DNA of 58,754 nt from Streptomyces aurantiacus (lineage in GTDB: Bacteria > Actinomycetota > Actinomycetes > Streptomycetales > Streptomycetaceae), in NCBI RefSeq assembly GCF_001418335.1, contig NZ_LIPP01000170.1:1-58754 (forward strand), read 5' to 3'. The notes under the pieces are model-generated. The model was not told the origin of the DNA. It made no database searches and was given only the letters and a program-made list of their open reading frames with translations. Positions 43,391-53,415 of the stretch are shown piece by piece. The position numbers and the translations under genes are program-made. The stretch's first letter is position 1. Each line of letters opens with the position of its first letter.

Positions 43391-43771
43391 ATGAAGACGC
43401 AGGTGTTCACTACCGAGAACGCGCCCACTCCGGTGGGCCCCTACTCCCAGGCGGTCCGCCGCGGCAACATTGTCTCCGTGTCCGGTCAGGTCGGTCTCGA
43501 TCCGGCGAACAACAAGCTGGTGGAAGGCGGAATCGCTGAGCAGACCCGCCAGACGCTCACCAATCTGGAAAGCATCCTCAAAAATTCCGGTGCCTCCTTC
43601 GCCGACGTCGTCACCGTGCGGATCTACATCACCCAGGCCGCCGACTTCGCACCGATGAACGAGGTGTACGCGAAGTTCCTCAGCGAGCCCTTCCCGTGCC
43701 GCACGACCGTCTTCGTCGGCCTGCCGCCCGGCATGCTGGTGGAGATCGACGTCCTGGCCGTGGTCGACTGA
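43391..43771 (+). CDS. RidA/YjgF-family enamine deaminase, OrfB-like
   Basis: A 126-residue RidA protein with the signature arginine in CRTTVFVGLPPGMLVEIDV and the usual NAPTPVGPYSQAV start. RidA proteins hydrolyse reactive 2-aminoacrylate and related enamines. OrfB holds this position in the alanylclavam genes of S. clavuligerus, and here it is divergent from the dehydratase that would make such enamines. AGGAGG lies 5 bases before the ATG. It marks the right edge of the cluster. Confidence 0.93.
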   Translation: MKTQVFTTENAPTPVGPYSQAVRRGNIVSVSGQVGLDPANNKLVEGGIAEQTRQTLTNLESILKNSGASFADVVTVRIYITQAADFAPMNEVYAKFLSEPFPCRTTVFVGLPPGMLVEIDVLAVVD

Positions 43772-44052
43772 TCCACACCCCGCTTCTCCGCAGGTCCGGA
43801 TGCGCCCGACCGGCACGGATCTCCTTTCCGTTCGGGCGCAGCCACAATCGGCAGTACGCGGCCGTGGAACTCGCGGGAATGCGGACCGGGTTGTCGCTGC
43901 CAAGAGCTGTCCCGTAATCCCCGACGGGACAGCCCTCAGGGCGTTTGTCGACGGGCTCGTATCCTTGGCGGACATTCGTTCCTGTCGTGGGAGCCCCGTC
44001 GTGGGAGCCGGTCCGTGAGCCGGTGTCGCATTGGTGTGAGAGAGGTCGCGCG
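43772..44052. other. Right boundary of the clavam cluster
   Basis: This 281-base gap separates cluster and chromosome. It has a perfect dyad at 43906-43933 (GCTGTCCCGT and ACGGGACAGC around 8 bases) and two direct GTCGTGGGAGCC copies at 43984-43995 and 43998-44009. The dyad could end transcription of the RidA gene. No Zur-type box was found before the CobW gene. Confidence 0.5.
43906..43933. repeat. Perfect dyad at the cluster edge
   Basis: There are 10-base arms with an 8-base loop. The AGAGCTGTCCCGTAA part reminds me of insertion sequence ends common in streptomycetes, but no transposase or second end is present. It may be a plain terminator. Confidence 0.45.
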
Positions 44053-45161
<1,109 letters not shown>

Positions 45162-45165
<4 letters not shown>

Positions 45166-47621
45166 ACCGGGCCCGCCACCACCGAGACCGTCTTCGCCAG
45201 CGAGACCCCCGAGCCGTCGCGCCGCGGGTCCATCTCCGGCAACTCCGCAGGCGTACCGTCCTTCTGCGCGGCGCGTGCCGGAGCGGGACCTGCCCACGCC
45301 AGGCTCAGGCAGTCCTCGCCCTTCAGGAACCGCTGGCAGCGCACGCCACCCGTGGCCCGGCCCTTGCGCGGGTACTGGTCGAAGGGGGTCAGCTTCGCTG
45401 TCGTCTGGACCGAGTCGTCCAGCGTGCCGCGCGAACCCGCCACGGTGAACACCACCGCGTCCACGGCCGGGTCGACCGCCGTGAACGAGATCACCTTGGC
45501 CCCCTCCGTCAGCTTGACGCCCGTCATACCGCCCGCGGCCCGGCCCTGCGGGCGGACCTGGGACGACTGATAGCGCAGCAGCTGCGCGTCGTCGGTGATG
45601 AAGATCAGGTCCTCCTCGCCCGTGCGCAACTCGGCCCCGCCGACGACCCGGTCACCGTCCTTGAGGGAGATGACCTCCAGCTCCTCCTTGTTGGACGGAT
45701 AGTCCGGGACCACCCGCTTGACCACACCCTGCTGTGTGCCGAGCGCCAGGCCCGGTGACGACTCGTCGAGCGTCGTCAGGCAGACCACCTGCTCGTCACC
45801 CTCCAGGGTCAGGAACTCCGAGACCGGCGCGCCCCCCGAGAGGTTGGGCGCCGCAGCGGTCTCGGGCAGCCGCGGGAGGTCGATGACGTTGATCCGCAGG
45901 AGCCGTCCGGTGGACGTGACCGCGCCGATCTCGCCCTGTGCCGTCGCCGGGACGGCGGAGACGATCAGGTCGTGCTTGACGCGTCTGGCCTCGTCCTCCC
46001 CGAAGGGGTCGCCGTTGGCCGTACGGGCGAGCAGCGCCGTCGACGACAGGAGTACCCGGCACGGGTCGTCCGCCACCTGCAGCGGAACGGCCGTGGCGGC
46101 GGAACCGGCGGACTCCAGCAGCACCGTACGCCGGTCGGTGCCGAACTTCTTGGCCACCGCGGCCAGTTCGCCCGACACCAGCTTGCGCAGCTCGGTGTCC
46201 GACTCCAGGATGCCGGTCAGCTCGTCGATCTCGCCGTTGAGCCGGTCGCGCTCGGTCTCCAGCTCGATGCGGTCGAACTTGGTGAGCCGGCGCAGCGGCG
46301 TGTCCAGGATGTACTGCGTCTGGATCTCGCTCAGCGAGAAGTGCTCGATCAGGCGCTGCTTGGCCTGAGCGGAGTTCTCGCTGGAGCGGATGAGGCGGAT
46401 GACCTCGTCGATGTCCAGCAGGGCGACGAGCAGGCCCGCGACCAGGTGCAGCCGGTCGCGCTTCTTGGTGCGGCGGAACTCGCTGCGGCGGCGCACGACC
46501 TCGAAGCGGTGGTCGAGGTACACCTCCAGCAGTTCCTTGAGACCGAGCGTGAGCGGCTGGCCGTCGACCAGCGCGACGTTGTTGATGCCGAAGGTCTCCT
46601 CCATCGGCGTCAGTTTGTAGAGCTGCTCCAGGACGGCCTCGGGCACGAAGCCGTTCTTGATCTCGATGACCAGGCGCAGGCCGTGCGCGCGGTCGGTGAG
46701 GTCCTTGACGTCGGCGATGCCCTGCAGCTTCTTCGAGCCGACCAGGTCCTTGATCTTCGCGATCACCTTCTCCGGGCCGACGGTGAAGGGCAGTTCGGTG
46801 ACGACGACGCCCTTGCGGCGCGCCGTCACGTTCTCCACCGACACCGTCGCGCGGATCTTGAAGGTACCGCGCCCCTTCTCGTACGCGTCCCTGATCCCGG
46901 ACAGGCCGACGATCCGGCCGCCCGTGGGCAGGTCGGGGCCCGGCACGTACTTCATGAGCGTGTCGAGATCGGCGCCGGGGTGGCGGATCAGGTGGCGGGC
47001 GGCGGTGATGACCTCGCCGAGGTTGTGCGGCGCCATGTTCGTCGCCATGCCGACCGCGATGCCCGACGCGCCGTTGACCAGGAGGTTCGGATACGCGGCC
47101 GGGAGGACCACCGGCTCCTGCTCCTGGCCGTCGTAGTTCGGGCTGAAGTCGACCGTGTTCTCTTCGATCGACTCCGTCATGAGGGAGGTCGCGTCGGCCA
47201 TCCTCGCCTCGGTGTACCGCATGGCGGCCGGCGGGTCGTCGTTGCCCAGCGAACCGAAGTTGCCGTGGCCGTCGACCAGGGGCAGCCGCATGGAGAAGGG
47301 CTGGGCCAGGCGGACCAGGGCGTCGTAGATCGACGCGTCGCCGTGGGGGTGGAGCTTACCCATGACCTCGCCGACGACGCGGGCGCACTTCACATAACCG
47401 CGGTCGGGGCGGAGCCCCATCTCGTTCATCTGGTAGACGATGCGGCGGTGCACGGGCTTGAGGCCGTCGCGGGCGTCCGGCAGGGCTCGGGAGTAGATGA
47501 CCGAGTACGCGTACTCGAGGAAGGAGCCCTGCATCTCGTCGACGACGTCGATGTCGAGGATGCGCTCCTCGAAGTCGGCGTCGTCATCGGGTCGCGGGGT
47601 CTTCGTGCTGCGGCGGGCCAT
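45162..47621 (-). CDS. parC: DNA topoisomerase IV subunit A
   Basis: An 819-residue type IIA topoisomerase subunit. The breakage-reunion domain starts with DARDGLKPVHRRIVYQMNEMG, and the catalytic tyrosine is Tyr136 in AAMRYTEARM. The C-terminal beta-pinwheel is shorter and less regular than in GyrA and lacks a clear GyrA box, so ParC fits better. With ParE it decatenates chromosomes. The ATG at 47621 begins MARRSTKTPRPDDDADFEER. Its TAA and the CobW TAG overlap in TTAG, leaving no terminator between the convergent genes. Confidence 0.93.
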
Positions 47622-48138
47622 CGCTGCTGCGACTCCTTCACAGTCTCTGCCGGGGCATGAACGGGTTCTGACGCGGTCCATTGTGGACCGGAGTACTGAC
47701 AACGCGGACCACGACCCGTCCGTACGGGCCTCGCGGGCGGGGTGCGCGACCGCCTCGACAGGCCGCGCCGACCGTGATTCCAGCGACCTCCGCAGACCTC
47801 GGAACCCCGGTTCCGACTGCCTGCGCAGACCCCGGACGCTATCGCGTCCCCGTCGGCGCGAAGATCGCGAGGCCGTCGGCACCGAGCCCGCGGGGCCATC
47901 GACCCGGAGCCCGCGAGGCCGTCGGCCCGACTCCCGGTCCCGACTCCCGGTCCCGCCCCCGGCCCCGGCCTCGACCCCGGGTGTCCTCGGATCTCGTACG
48001 ACCGTACGAGATTCAAGGGCGCCCGCGTGCTCGCTCTCGGCGTACCCGACACGGGAACTTCGCCAGCTGTCCGCGCGCTTGCATACAGTGGCACGACTAG
48101 CAGGAATTCAGCAGTTTTCCGCGATCGAAGGGACGTAC
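47622..48138. other. parC/M16 divergent intergenic region
   Basis: This 517-base gap contains no convincing gene. It has two perfect 13-base tandem copies of CCGACTCCCGGTC at 47927-47952, two copies of GCGAGGCCGTCGGC (47867-47880, 47914-47927), and a perfect palindrome at 47991-48012. Promoters for parC and for the M16 pair must lie here. Confidence 0.6.
47991..48012. promoter_or_regulatory. 22-base palindrome, candidate operator
   Basis: ATCTCGTACG-AC-CGTACGAGAT: perfect 10-base arms around a 2-base spacer, 127 bases before the M16 start. The symmetry and short spacer suggest a dimeric repressor rather than a hairpin. Confidence 0.55.
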
Positions 48139-49494
48139 ATGCCCATGGGTCACACGGCCACAGCCGAGGCCGGTTCCGGCGGCCTGACAGCGACCGAGCA
48201 CCGCCTGGCCAACGGCCTGCGTGTGGTGCTCTCCGAGGACCATCTGACCCCGGTCGCGGCGGTGTGCCTCTGGTACGACGTCGGCTCGCGCCATGAGGTC
48301 AAGGGCCGCACCGGGCTCGCCCACCTCTTCGAGCACCTGATGTTCCAGGGCTCAGGACAGGTGAAGGGCAACGGCCACTTCGAGCTGGTGCAGGGAGCGG
48401 GCGGTTCGCTCAACGGGACGACGAGTTTCGAGCGGACCAACTACTTCGAGACCATGCCGACGCACCAGCTGGAGCTCGCCCTCTGGCTGGAGGCCGACCG
48501 CATGGGCTCGCTGCTCGCCGCGCTCGACGACGAGTCGATGGACAACCAGCGGGACGTCGTCAAGAACGAGCGCAGGCAGCGCTACGACAACGTCCCCTAC
48601 GGCACCGCTTTCGAGAAGCTGACCGCCCTCGCGTACCCGGAGGGCCACCCTTACCACCACACGCCGATCGGGTCGATGGCCGACCTGGACGCGGCCACCC
48701 TGGAGGACGCGCGCGCCTTTTTCCGCACCTACTACGCGCCCAACAACGCCGTGCTGTCGATCGTCGGCGACATCGACCCGGAGCAGACGTTGGCCTGGGT
48801 CGAGAGGTACTTCGGTTCCATCGCGGGCCACGACGGCAAGCCCGCCCCGCGTGACGGCTCGCTCCCGGAGACCATCGGTGAGCAGCTGCGCGAGGTCGTC
48901 GAGGAGGAGGTCCCGGCCCGCGCGCTGATGGCCGCCTACCGGCTGCCGGAGGACGGCACGCGCGCGGCCGACGCCGCCGACCTGGCCCTGACCGTCCTCG
49001 GTGGCGGCGAGTCGTCCCGGCTCTACAACCGGCTCGTACGCCGGGACCGTACCGCCGTGGCCGCCGGGTTCGGCCTGCTGCGCCTCTCCGGAGCACCCTC
49101 CCTGGGGTGGCTCGACGTGAAGACGTCGGGCGACGTCGAGGTTCCGGTGATCGAGGCCGCCGTCGACGAGGAGCTCACCCGGTTCGCCGAGGAGGGCCCC
49201 ACGGTCGAGGAGATGGAGCGCGCGCAGGCGCAGTTGGAGCGCGAGTGGCTGGACCGGCTCGGTACGGTCGCGGGCCGCGCCGACGAACTCTGCCGGTACG
49301 CGGTGCTGTTCGGTGACCCCCAGCTCGCCCTGACCGCCGTCCAGCGTGTCCTCGACATCACCGCGGCGGAGGTGCAGGAGGTCGCCAAGGCCCGCCTGCG
49401 CCCCGACAACCGCGCGGTGCTGGTCTACGAGCCGGTCGCCCCCGAAGAGACCGACACCGCCGCTGCAGACACCGACGAGGAGGCGGCCAAGTGA
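48139..49494 (+). CDS. M16 zinc peptidase, catalytic subunit
   Basis: A 451-residue M16 (pitrilysin/MPP-like) peptidase. The inverted zinc motif HLFEH is at residues 62-66 and the downstream glutamate region follows about 75 residues later. Two M16 domains are present. The ATG at 48139 has GAAGGGA upstream. Such peptidases pair with a second, non-catalytic M16 protein; the next gene, overlapping by GTGA, is that partner. Together they should degrade peptides, perhaps processing secreted or cytoplasmic fragments. Confidence 0.93.
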   Translation: MPMGHTATAEAGSGGLTATEHRLANGLRVVLSEDHLTPVAAVCLWYDVGSRHEVKGRTGLAHLFEHLMFQGSGQVKGNGHFELVQGAGGSLNGTTSFERTNYFETMPTHQLELALWLEADRMGSLLAALDDESMDNQRDVVKNERRQRYDNVPYGTAFEKLTALAYPEGHPYHHTPIGSMADLDAATLEDARAFFRTYYAPNNAVLSIVGDIDPEQTLAWVERYFGSIAGHDGKPAPRDGSLPETIGEQLREVVEEEVPARALMAAYRLPEDGTRAADAADLALTVLGGGESSRLYNRLVRRDRTAVAAGFGLLRLSGAPSLGWLDVKTSGDVEVPVIEAAVDEELTRFAEEGPTVEEMERAQAQLEREWLDRLGTVAGRADELCRYAVLFGDPQLALTAVQRVLDITAAEVQEVAKARLRPDNRAVLVYEPVAPEETDTAAADTDEEAAK

Positions 49495-50879
49495 CCGAGC
49501 TCGCCACGATGGAGTTCCACCCGCAGCCCCAGGCCGGCGAGGCCAGGCCCTGGGCCTTCCCGGCGCCCGAGCGCGGCGCGCTCGGCAACGGCCTGACGCT
49601 GTTGCGCTGCCATCGCCCCGGCCAGCAGATCGTCGCCGTGGAGGTCCTGCTGGCCGCGCCGCTTGAGGCCGAGCCGAAGGGCCTGGACGGTATCGCCACG
49701 ATCATGGCGCGGGCCTTCTCGGAGGGCACCGACAAGCACTCCGCCGAGGAGTTCGCCGCCGAGCTGGAGCGCTGCGGCGCCACGCTGGACTCCTACGCCG
49801 ACCACCCCGGCGTACGGCTCAGCCTCGAAGTCCCCGTCTCCCGGCTGCCCAAGGCGCTCGGGCTGCTCGCCGACGCCCTCAGGGCGCCCGCGTTCGAGGA
49901 CGGCGAGATCGAGCGGCTGGTGCGCAACCGGCTCGACGAGATCCCGCACGAGAGTGCCAACCCGGCCCGCCGGGCCGCCAAGGAGCTGTCCCGGCAGCTC
50001 TTCCCGGCGACCTCGCGCATGTCGCGCCCGCGCCAGGGCACCGAGGAGACGGTCACCGCGATCGACTCCGCGGCCGTACGCGCCTTCTACGAGAAGCACG
50101 TACGCCCCGCCACGGCCACCGCGGTCGTCGTCGGAGACCTCATCGATCTCGACCTCGACACGCTGCTCGGGGACACGCTCGGCGCCTGGACCGGATCGCA
50201 GGCCGAGGCACGCCCCGTGCCGTCGGTGACCGCCGACGACACCGGCCGGGTGATCATCGTCGACCGTCCCGGGGCCGTCCAGACGCAGTTGCTCATCGGC
50301 CGCGTCGGCGCGGACCGGCACGACCGCGTGTGGCCGGCCCAGGTGCTCGGCACGTACTGCCTCGGCGGCACCCTCACCTCCCGTCTGGACCGCGTCCTGC
50401 GCGAGGAGAAGGGATACACCTACGGCGTGCGGGCGTTCGGCCAGGTGCTGCGTTCCGCTCCGGACGGGACGGGCCTCTCGATGCTCGCCATCAGCGGCTC
50501 CGTGGACACCCCGAACACCGGCCCGGCGCTCGACGACCTCTGGAAGGTGCTGCGCACCCTCGCCGCCGAGGGCCTGACGGACGCCGAGCGCGACGTCGCC
50601 GTGCAGAACCTGGTGGGCGTGGCGCCCCTGAAGTACGAGACCGCGGCCGCCGTCGCGGGCACGCTCGCCGACCAGGTCGAGCAGCACCTGCCGGACGACT
50701 TCCAGGCGACGCTGTACCAGCAACTCGCCGCGACCGGCACCGTGGAGGCCACCGCGGCCGCCGTGAACGCCTTCCCGGTGGACCGTCTGGTGACCGTCCT
50801 CGTCGGGGACGCCGCGCAGATCGAGGAGCCCGTCAGGGCCCTCGGAATCGGCGAAGTCAGCGTCGTGGCACCCGAGTAG
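49491..50879 (+). CDS. M16 peptidase-like, non-catalytic subunit
   Basis: A 462-residue M16 protein that lacks the HxxEH motif: the matching stretch reads IATIMARAFSEGT. The C-terminal half keeps the arginine-tyrosine pair in SRLDRVLREEKGYTYGV, which completes the active site of the partner. GTG at 49491 overlaps the stop of the catalytic subunit. The two form a heterodimer in relatives. Confidence 0.93.
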   Translation: MTELATMEFHPQPQAGEARPWAFPAPERGALGNGLTLLRCHRPGQQIVAVEVLLAAPLEAEPKGLDGIATIMARAFSEGTDKHSAEEFAAELERCGATLDSYADHPGVRLSLEVPVSRLPKALGLLADALRAPAFEDGEIERLVRNRLDEIPHESANPARRAAKELSRQLFPATSRMSRPRQGTEETVTAIDSAAVRAFYEKHVRPATATAVVVGDLIDLDLDTLLGDTLGAWTGSQAEARPVPSVTADDTGRVIIVDRPGAVQTQLLIGRVGADRHDRVWPAQVLGTYCLGGTLTSRLDRVLREEKGYTYGVRAFGQVLRSAPDGTGLSMLAISGSVDTPNTGPALDDLWKVLRTLAAEGLTDAERDVAVQNLVGVAPLKYETAAAVAGTLADQVEQHLPDDFQATLYQQLAATGTVEATAAAVNAFPVDRLVTVLVGDAAQIEEPVRALGIGEVSVVAPE

Positions 50880-50949
50880 GGACCGAAGCAGGGACCTGAG
50901 CAGAGACCTGAGCAGAGACCGAAGCAGGACCTGGGCAGGGACCGGCAGC
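50879..50949 (+). repeat. 12-base imperfect tandem repeats
   Basis: About six units of GRGACCKRAGCA start at the stop codon of the M16 gene (50879, 50891, 50903, 50915, then 50927 and 50938 with indels). They are not CRISPR-like: there are no spacers. They may be replication slippage products. Confidence 0.7.
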
Positions 50950-51209
50950 GGAACGAGCGGAAGACCGGCGGCCGGTGGGACAGAGGCCGGCGGCCGGGTG
51001 AGGCCCGGGTGACCGATGAGTCGCCCGGGCCTCTTCGCGTACTGCCGCGCACTGCTGCCTCCATGGTTTGTCCGTATTGGTATGGAGGTTGCTTGTCTGC
51101 CCTGTGGCATGCGCAACAAAAGTCGTGATCCGTTTGTCTGGGGAAAGTGGCCGCGCTTAGCGTCGGTCCGGCTGTTCGTCAGGCAGTGCGCCGCGTCCGC
51201 GGCACCGGA
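50950..51209. other. Intergenic region between the M16 pair and the riboswitch
   Basis: It holds a terminator hairpin (51000-51033) and, after about 51060, a less GC-rich stretch that should include the promoter of the c-di-AMP leader. No gene is visible. Confidence 0.5.
51000..51033 (+). terminator. Hairpin terminator after the M16 pair
   Basis: GAGGCCCGGG (51000-51009) and CCCGGGCCTC (51024-51033) form a perfect 10-base stem with a 14-base loop, followed by TTCGCG. Confidence 0.7.
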
Positions 51210-51360
51210 CAGTCATCGCCGAGTCCCCGTACGGCGCGAGCCAGGGGAGCCGGGGACCCATGCGCAGTCCCTGGGGTGAATCGGACGCCCTTCCCGAAGG
51301 GTGTCCGTAGGAGACCTTCCTGCTCCGAACCCGTCAGCTAACCCGGTAGGCGAGAAGGAA
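51210..51360 (+). ncRNA. c-di-AMP riboswitch (ydaO/yuaA type)
   Basis: The leader of the M23 peptidase gene has the streptomycete ydaO/yuaA landmarks in order: CCGAGTCCCC, GGGGACCCATG, CTGGGGTGAATCGG, a hairpin ACGCCC-TTCCCGA-GGGTGT, GTAGGAGACCTTCC, then CCGAACCCGTCAGCTAACC and GGTAGGCGAGAAGG. I recall the same elements before rpfA and other cell-wall hydrolase genes, where c-di-AMP switches expression off. The boundaries are approximate. Confidence 0.88.
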
Positions 51361-51379
51361 GGAAAGGACCAGCCACTTC

Positions 51380-52168
51380 ATGGCGTTCACCCGCGCCGCG
51401 GGGAAGCACCGTCTTCCCAGCCGTACGAAGCGCACGACCCGCAGGACGGTGGGGGTCGCCGCACTCGCCACCACCGGTGTCGTAGGCACCCTGGCAGCCC
51501 CGGCCCTCGCGGCCGAGGAGAGCCCGGTCGAGCAGACCGGCCTCACCCAGGCCGTCACCCTCGGCGACTCGGTCGCCCAGGAGATCGACGCACAGGCCGC
51601 CGCCCAGCAGCAGGCCGCCGCCCAGGCAGCCGCCCGCGAGAAGGCCGAGGCCGCCGCGAAGGTGCGCGCCGAGGAAGCCGCGGCGAAGGCGAAGGCGAGG
51701 GCCGAGAAGGAGCGCGAGGCCAAGGCCCGTGCCGCCCGCGAGGCCGAGCGCAAGCGCCTCAACGCGTACACCGCGCCGATCACCGGCTCGTACGTCTCCA
51801 CCGGCTACCAGGCCGGCGGCGGCATCTGGTCCTCCGGCAGCCACACCGGCATCGACTTCCACGCCGCGAGCGGCACCGCCGTGCACGCGGTGGGCTCCGG
51901 CACCGTCGTGGAGGCCGGCTGGGGCGGCTCCTACGGCAACCAGGTCGTCATCAAGATGAACGACGGCACGTACACCCAGTACGGGCACCTCTCGTCCATC
52001 GGCGTCTCGGTCGGCCAGACGGTCACTCCGGGACAGCGGATAGCCCTCTCCGGGGCGACCGGCAACGTCACCGGGGCGCATCTGCACTTCGAGGCGCGTA
52101 CGACCGCGGAGTACGGCTCCGACATGGACCCGGTCGCGTACCTCCGCTCGCACGGCGTGAACGTCTGA
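51380..52168 (+). CDS. M23 (LytM) cell-wall peptidase
   Basis: A 262-residue secreted peptidase. A basic signal peptide ends near PALAAEE. Residues about 65-130 are an Ala/Glu/Arg-rich coiled coil, and the C-terminal LytM domain has zinc ligands in SHTGIDFHAASG and GAHLHFEART. It should cut peptidoglycan cross-bridges. The ATG has GGAAAGGA upstream and the c-di-AMP leader ends 20 bases before, so hydrolase synthesis is tied to c-di-AMP and osmotic state. Confidence 0.93.
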   Translation: MAFTRAAGKHRLPSRTKRTTRRTVGVAALATTGVVGTLAAPALAAEESPVEQTGLTQAVTLGDSVAQEIDAQAAAQQQAAAQAAAREKAEAAAKVRAEEAAAKAKARAEKEREAKARAAREAERKRLNAYTAPITGSYVSTGYQAGGGIWSSGSHTGIDFHAASGTAVHAVGSGTVVEAGWGGSYGNQVVIKMNDGTYTQYGHLSSIGVSVGQTVTPGQRIALSGATGNVTGAHLHFEARTTAEYGSDMDPVAYLRSHGVNV

Positions 52169-52474
52169 CCGCACGGCACGGCACGGCGCGACACCGCACG
52201 GCACCGCACCTCCGTCGAAGGCCCCGGCTCACCGAGCCGGGGCCTTCGCGTGCCCGACCGCTCCGCCGTCCCCCGTGCGACCGTACGACCATGCGCCTGT
52301 ACGACCGCTTACGGTCGCTTTCGCACCGGACGACTGCCTGTTCAGAGACGTGATGTGTCCAAAAAATATCCATGGATTCCCGGCTGCCTTCGGAATTTCC
52401 CGCTCTCTGCAATAGAGTCACCGAACAAGCGTCAATCGACCGCGTTTCGCGGGGATTAAGGCGGAGGTCCGGTC
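52169..52474. other. Intergenic region, M23 to GntR
   Basis: This gap of 306 bases has GCACG repeats directly after the stop, a strong terminator at 52217-52247 and scattered CGTACGACC pieces up to 52310. An AT-richer stretch (52345-52440) probably holds the promoter of the GntR gene. No gene is visible. Confidence 0.5.
52217..52247 (+). terminator. Strong hairpin terminator after the M23 gene
   Basis: GAAGGCCCCGGCTC (52217-52230) and GAGCCGGGGCCTTC (52234-52247) form a perfect 14-base stem with a 3-base ACC loop. Confidence 0.9.
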
Positions 52475-53167
52475 ATGCGTATTCCCGCGCGCTCGGTATG
52501 CACGGCGATCCGTGACGACATCGTCGCGGGTGTCTACGAACGCGGCAGCCGGCTCACCGAAGAACTGCTCGCGCGCCGCTACGGCGTCTCGCGGGTCCCC
52601 GTGCGCGAGGCGCTGCGCACCCTGGAGGCGGAGGGCTTCGTGGTCACGCGCAGGCACGCGGGCGCGTGCGTCGCGGAGCCCACGGAACAGGAGGCCGCCG
52701 ACCTCCTGGAGATGCGCGTGCTGCTGGAACCGCTGGGCGCCGCCCGTGCCGCGCAGCGTCGCACCGAGGCCCATCTGAAGGTGCTGCGCGGCCTGGTCAG
52801 GCTCGGCCAGGAGCGCGCCAGGCGGGGCAACAGCGAGGATCTGCGCTCCCTCGGCGGCTGGTTCCACGAGACGCTCACGCAGGCCTCGGGCAGCCCGGCG
52901 CTGACCTCGACGCTCGGCCAGCTGCGGCACAAGATCGCCTGGATGTACTCGGTCGAGGCGCCCGCGCACCCCGCCGAGTCCTGGACCGAGCACGGGGCCA
53001 TCGTGGACGCCGTCGCCCGCGGTGACAGCGACCGGGCCCGGACGATCACGGCCCTGCACACGGAGCGGGCGACGACCGCGCACCGGCTGCGCTTTCCGGG
53101 CGGGGACCGCGTGGAGCGTGTGAGGACTTCGCAACATGCCGTAAACACAGCGGGCCTGCGGCATTAA
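52475..53167 (+). CDS. GntR-family regulator with FCD domain
   Basis: A 230-residue regulator. The N-terminal winged helix shows LTEELLARRYGVSRVPVREA and LEAEGFVVTRRHAGACVAE; the C-terminal FCD domain has metal-type histidines in WFHETLT, TEHGAIVDAV and ALHTER. FCD-GntR proteins bind organic acids or sugars. The ATG has GGAGG upstream. It is convergent with ptsH, 250 bases away. Its effector is unknown. Confidence 0.9.
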   Translation: MRIPARSVCTAIRDDIVAGVYERGSRLTEELLARRYGVSRVPVREALRTLEAEGFVVTRRHAGACVAEPTEQEAADLLEMRVLLEPLGAARAAQRRTEAHLKVLRGLVRLGQERARRGNSEDLRSLGGWFHETLTQASGSPALTSTLGQLRHKIAWMYSVEAPAHPAESWTEHGAIVDAVARGDSDRARTITALHTERATTAHRLRFPGGDRVERVRTSQHAVNTAGLRH

Positions 53168-53201
53168 CAGAAGCGCCGTATACAAAGAGAGTTATTCGGC
53201 A

Positions 53202-53228
53202 GGGGCCCATTTCTGGTGCCCCCTTTTT
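53202..53228 (+). terminator. Rho-independent terminator after the GntR gene
   Basis: GGGGC-CCA-TTTC-TGG-T-GCCCC is followed by CTTTTT, a classic stem with a T-tract, which is rare in this genome. Confidence 0.8.
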
Positions 53229-53340
53229 CCGTGTGCCCGGAATTGTCGAGCATGTGATTTCCGGTGTGCGCGGAAATCGATGCACCGGCTCCGAGTGATT
53301 AACCCGAACGGTACCGACGGTCCCGACCGCGCAGACGGCG

Positions 53341-53374
53341 GAGCCGCGTCGCCCGGGGTGTGGGGACGCGGCTC
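53341..53374 (-). terminator. Hairpin terminator after ptsH
   Basis: GAGCCGCGTC (53341-53350) pairs perfectly with GACGCGGCTC (53365-53374). It lies 42 bases beyond the ptsH stop codon in the direction of ptsH transcription. Confidence 0.7.
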
Positions 53375-53415
53375 AGCCGAATGCGATCCGTGAGGTTCCG
53401 TCGGGTTCCGTGAGG

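Noticed and set aside
21291..43771. Clavulanic acid cluster
   Set aside because: The late genes and CcaR are absent while 5S clavam and alanylclavam relatives are present.
43772..44052. Zur box before the CobW GTPase
   Set aside because: No sequence close to the streptomycete Zur site was seen.
45972..47660. Long plus-strand open frame opposite parC
   Set aside because: It is antisense to the conserved ParC catalytic region and encodes only Val/Asp/Arg-rich sequence.
50879..50949. CRISPR array
   Set aside because: The repeats are 12 bases long and contiguous with no spacers; no cas genes are near.
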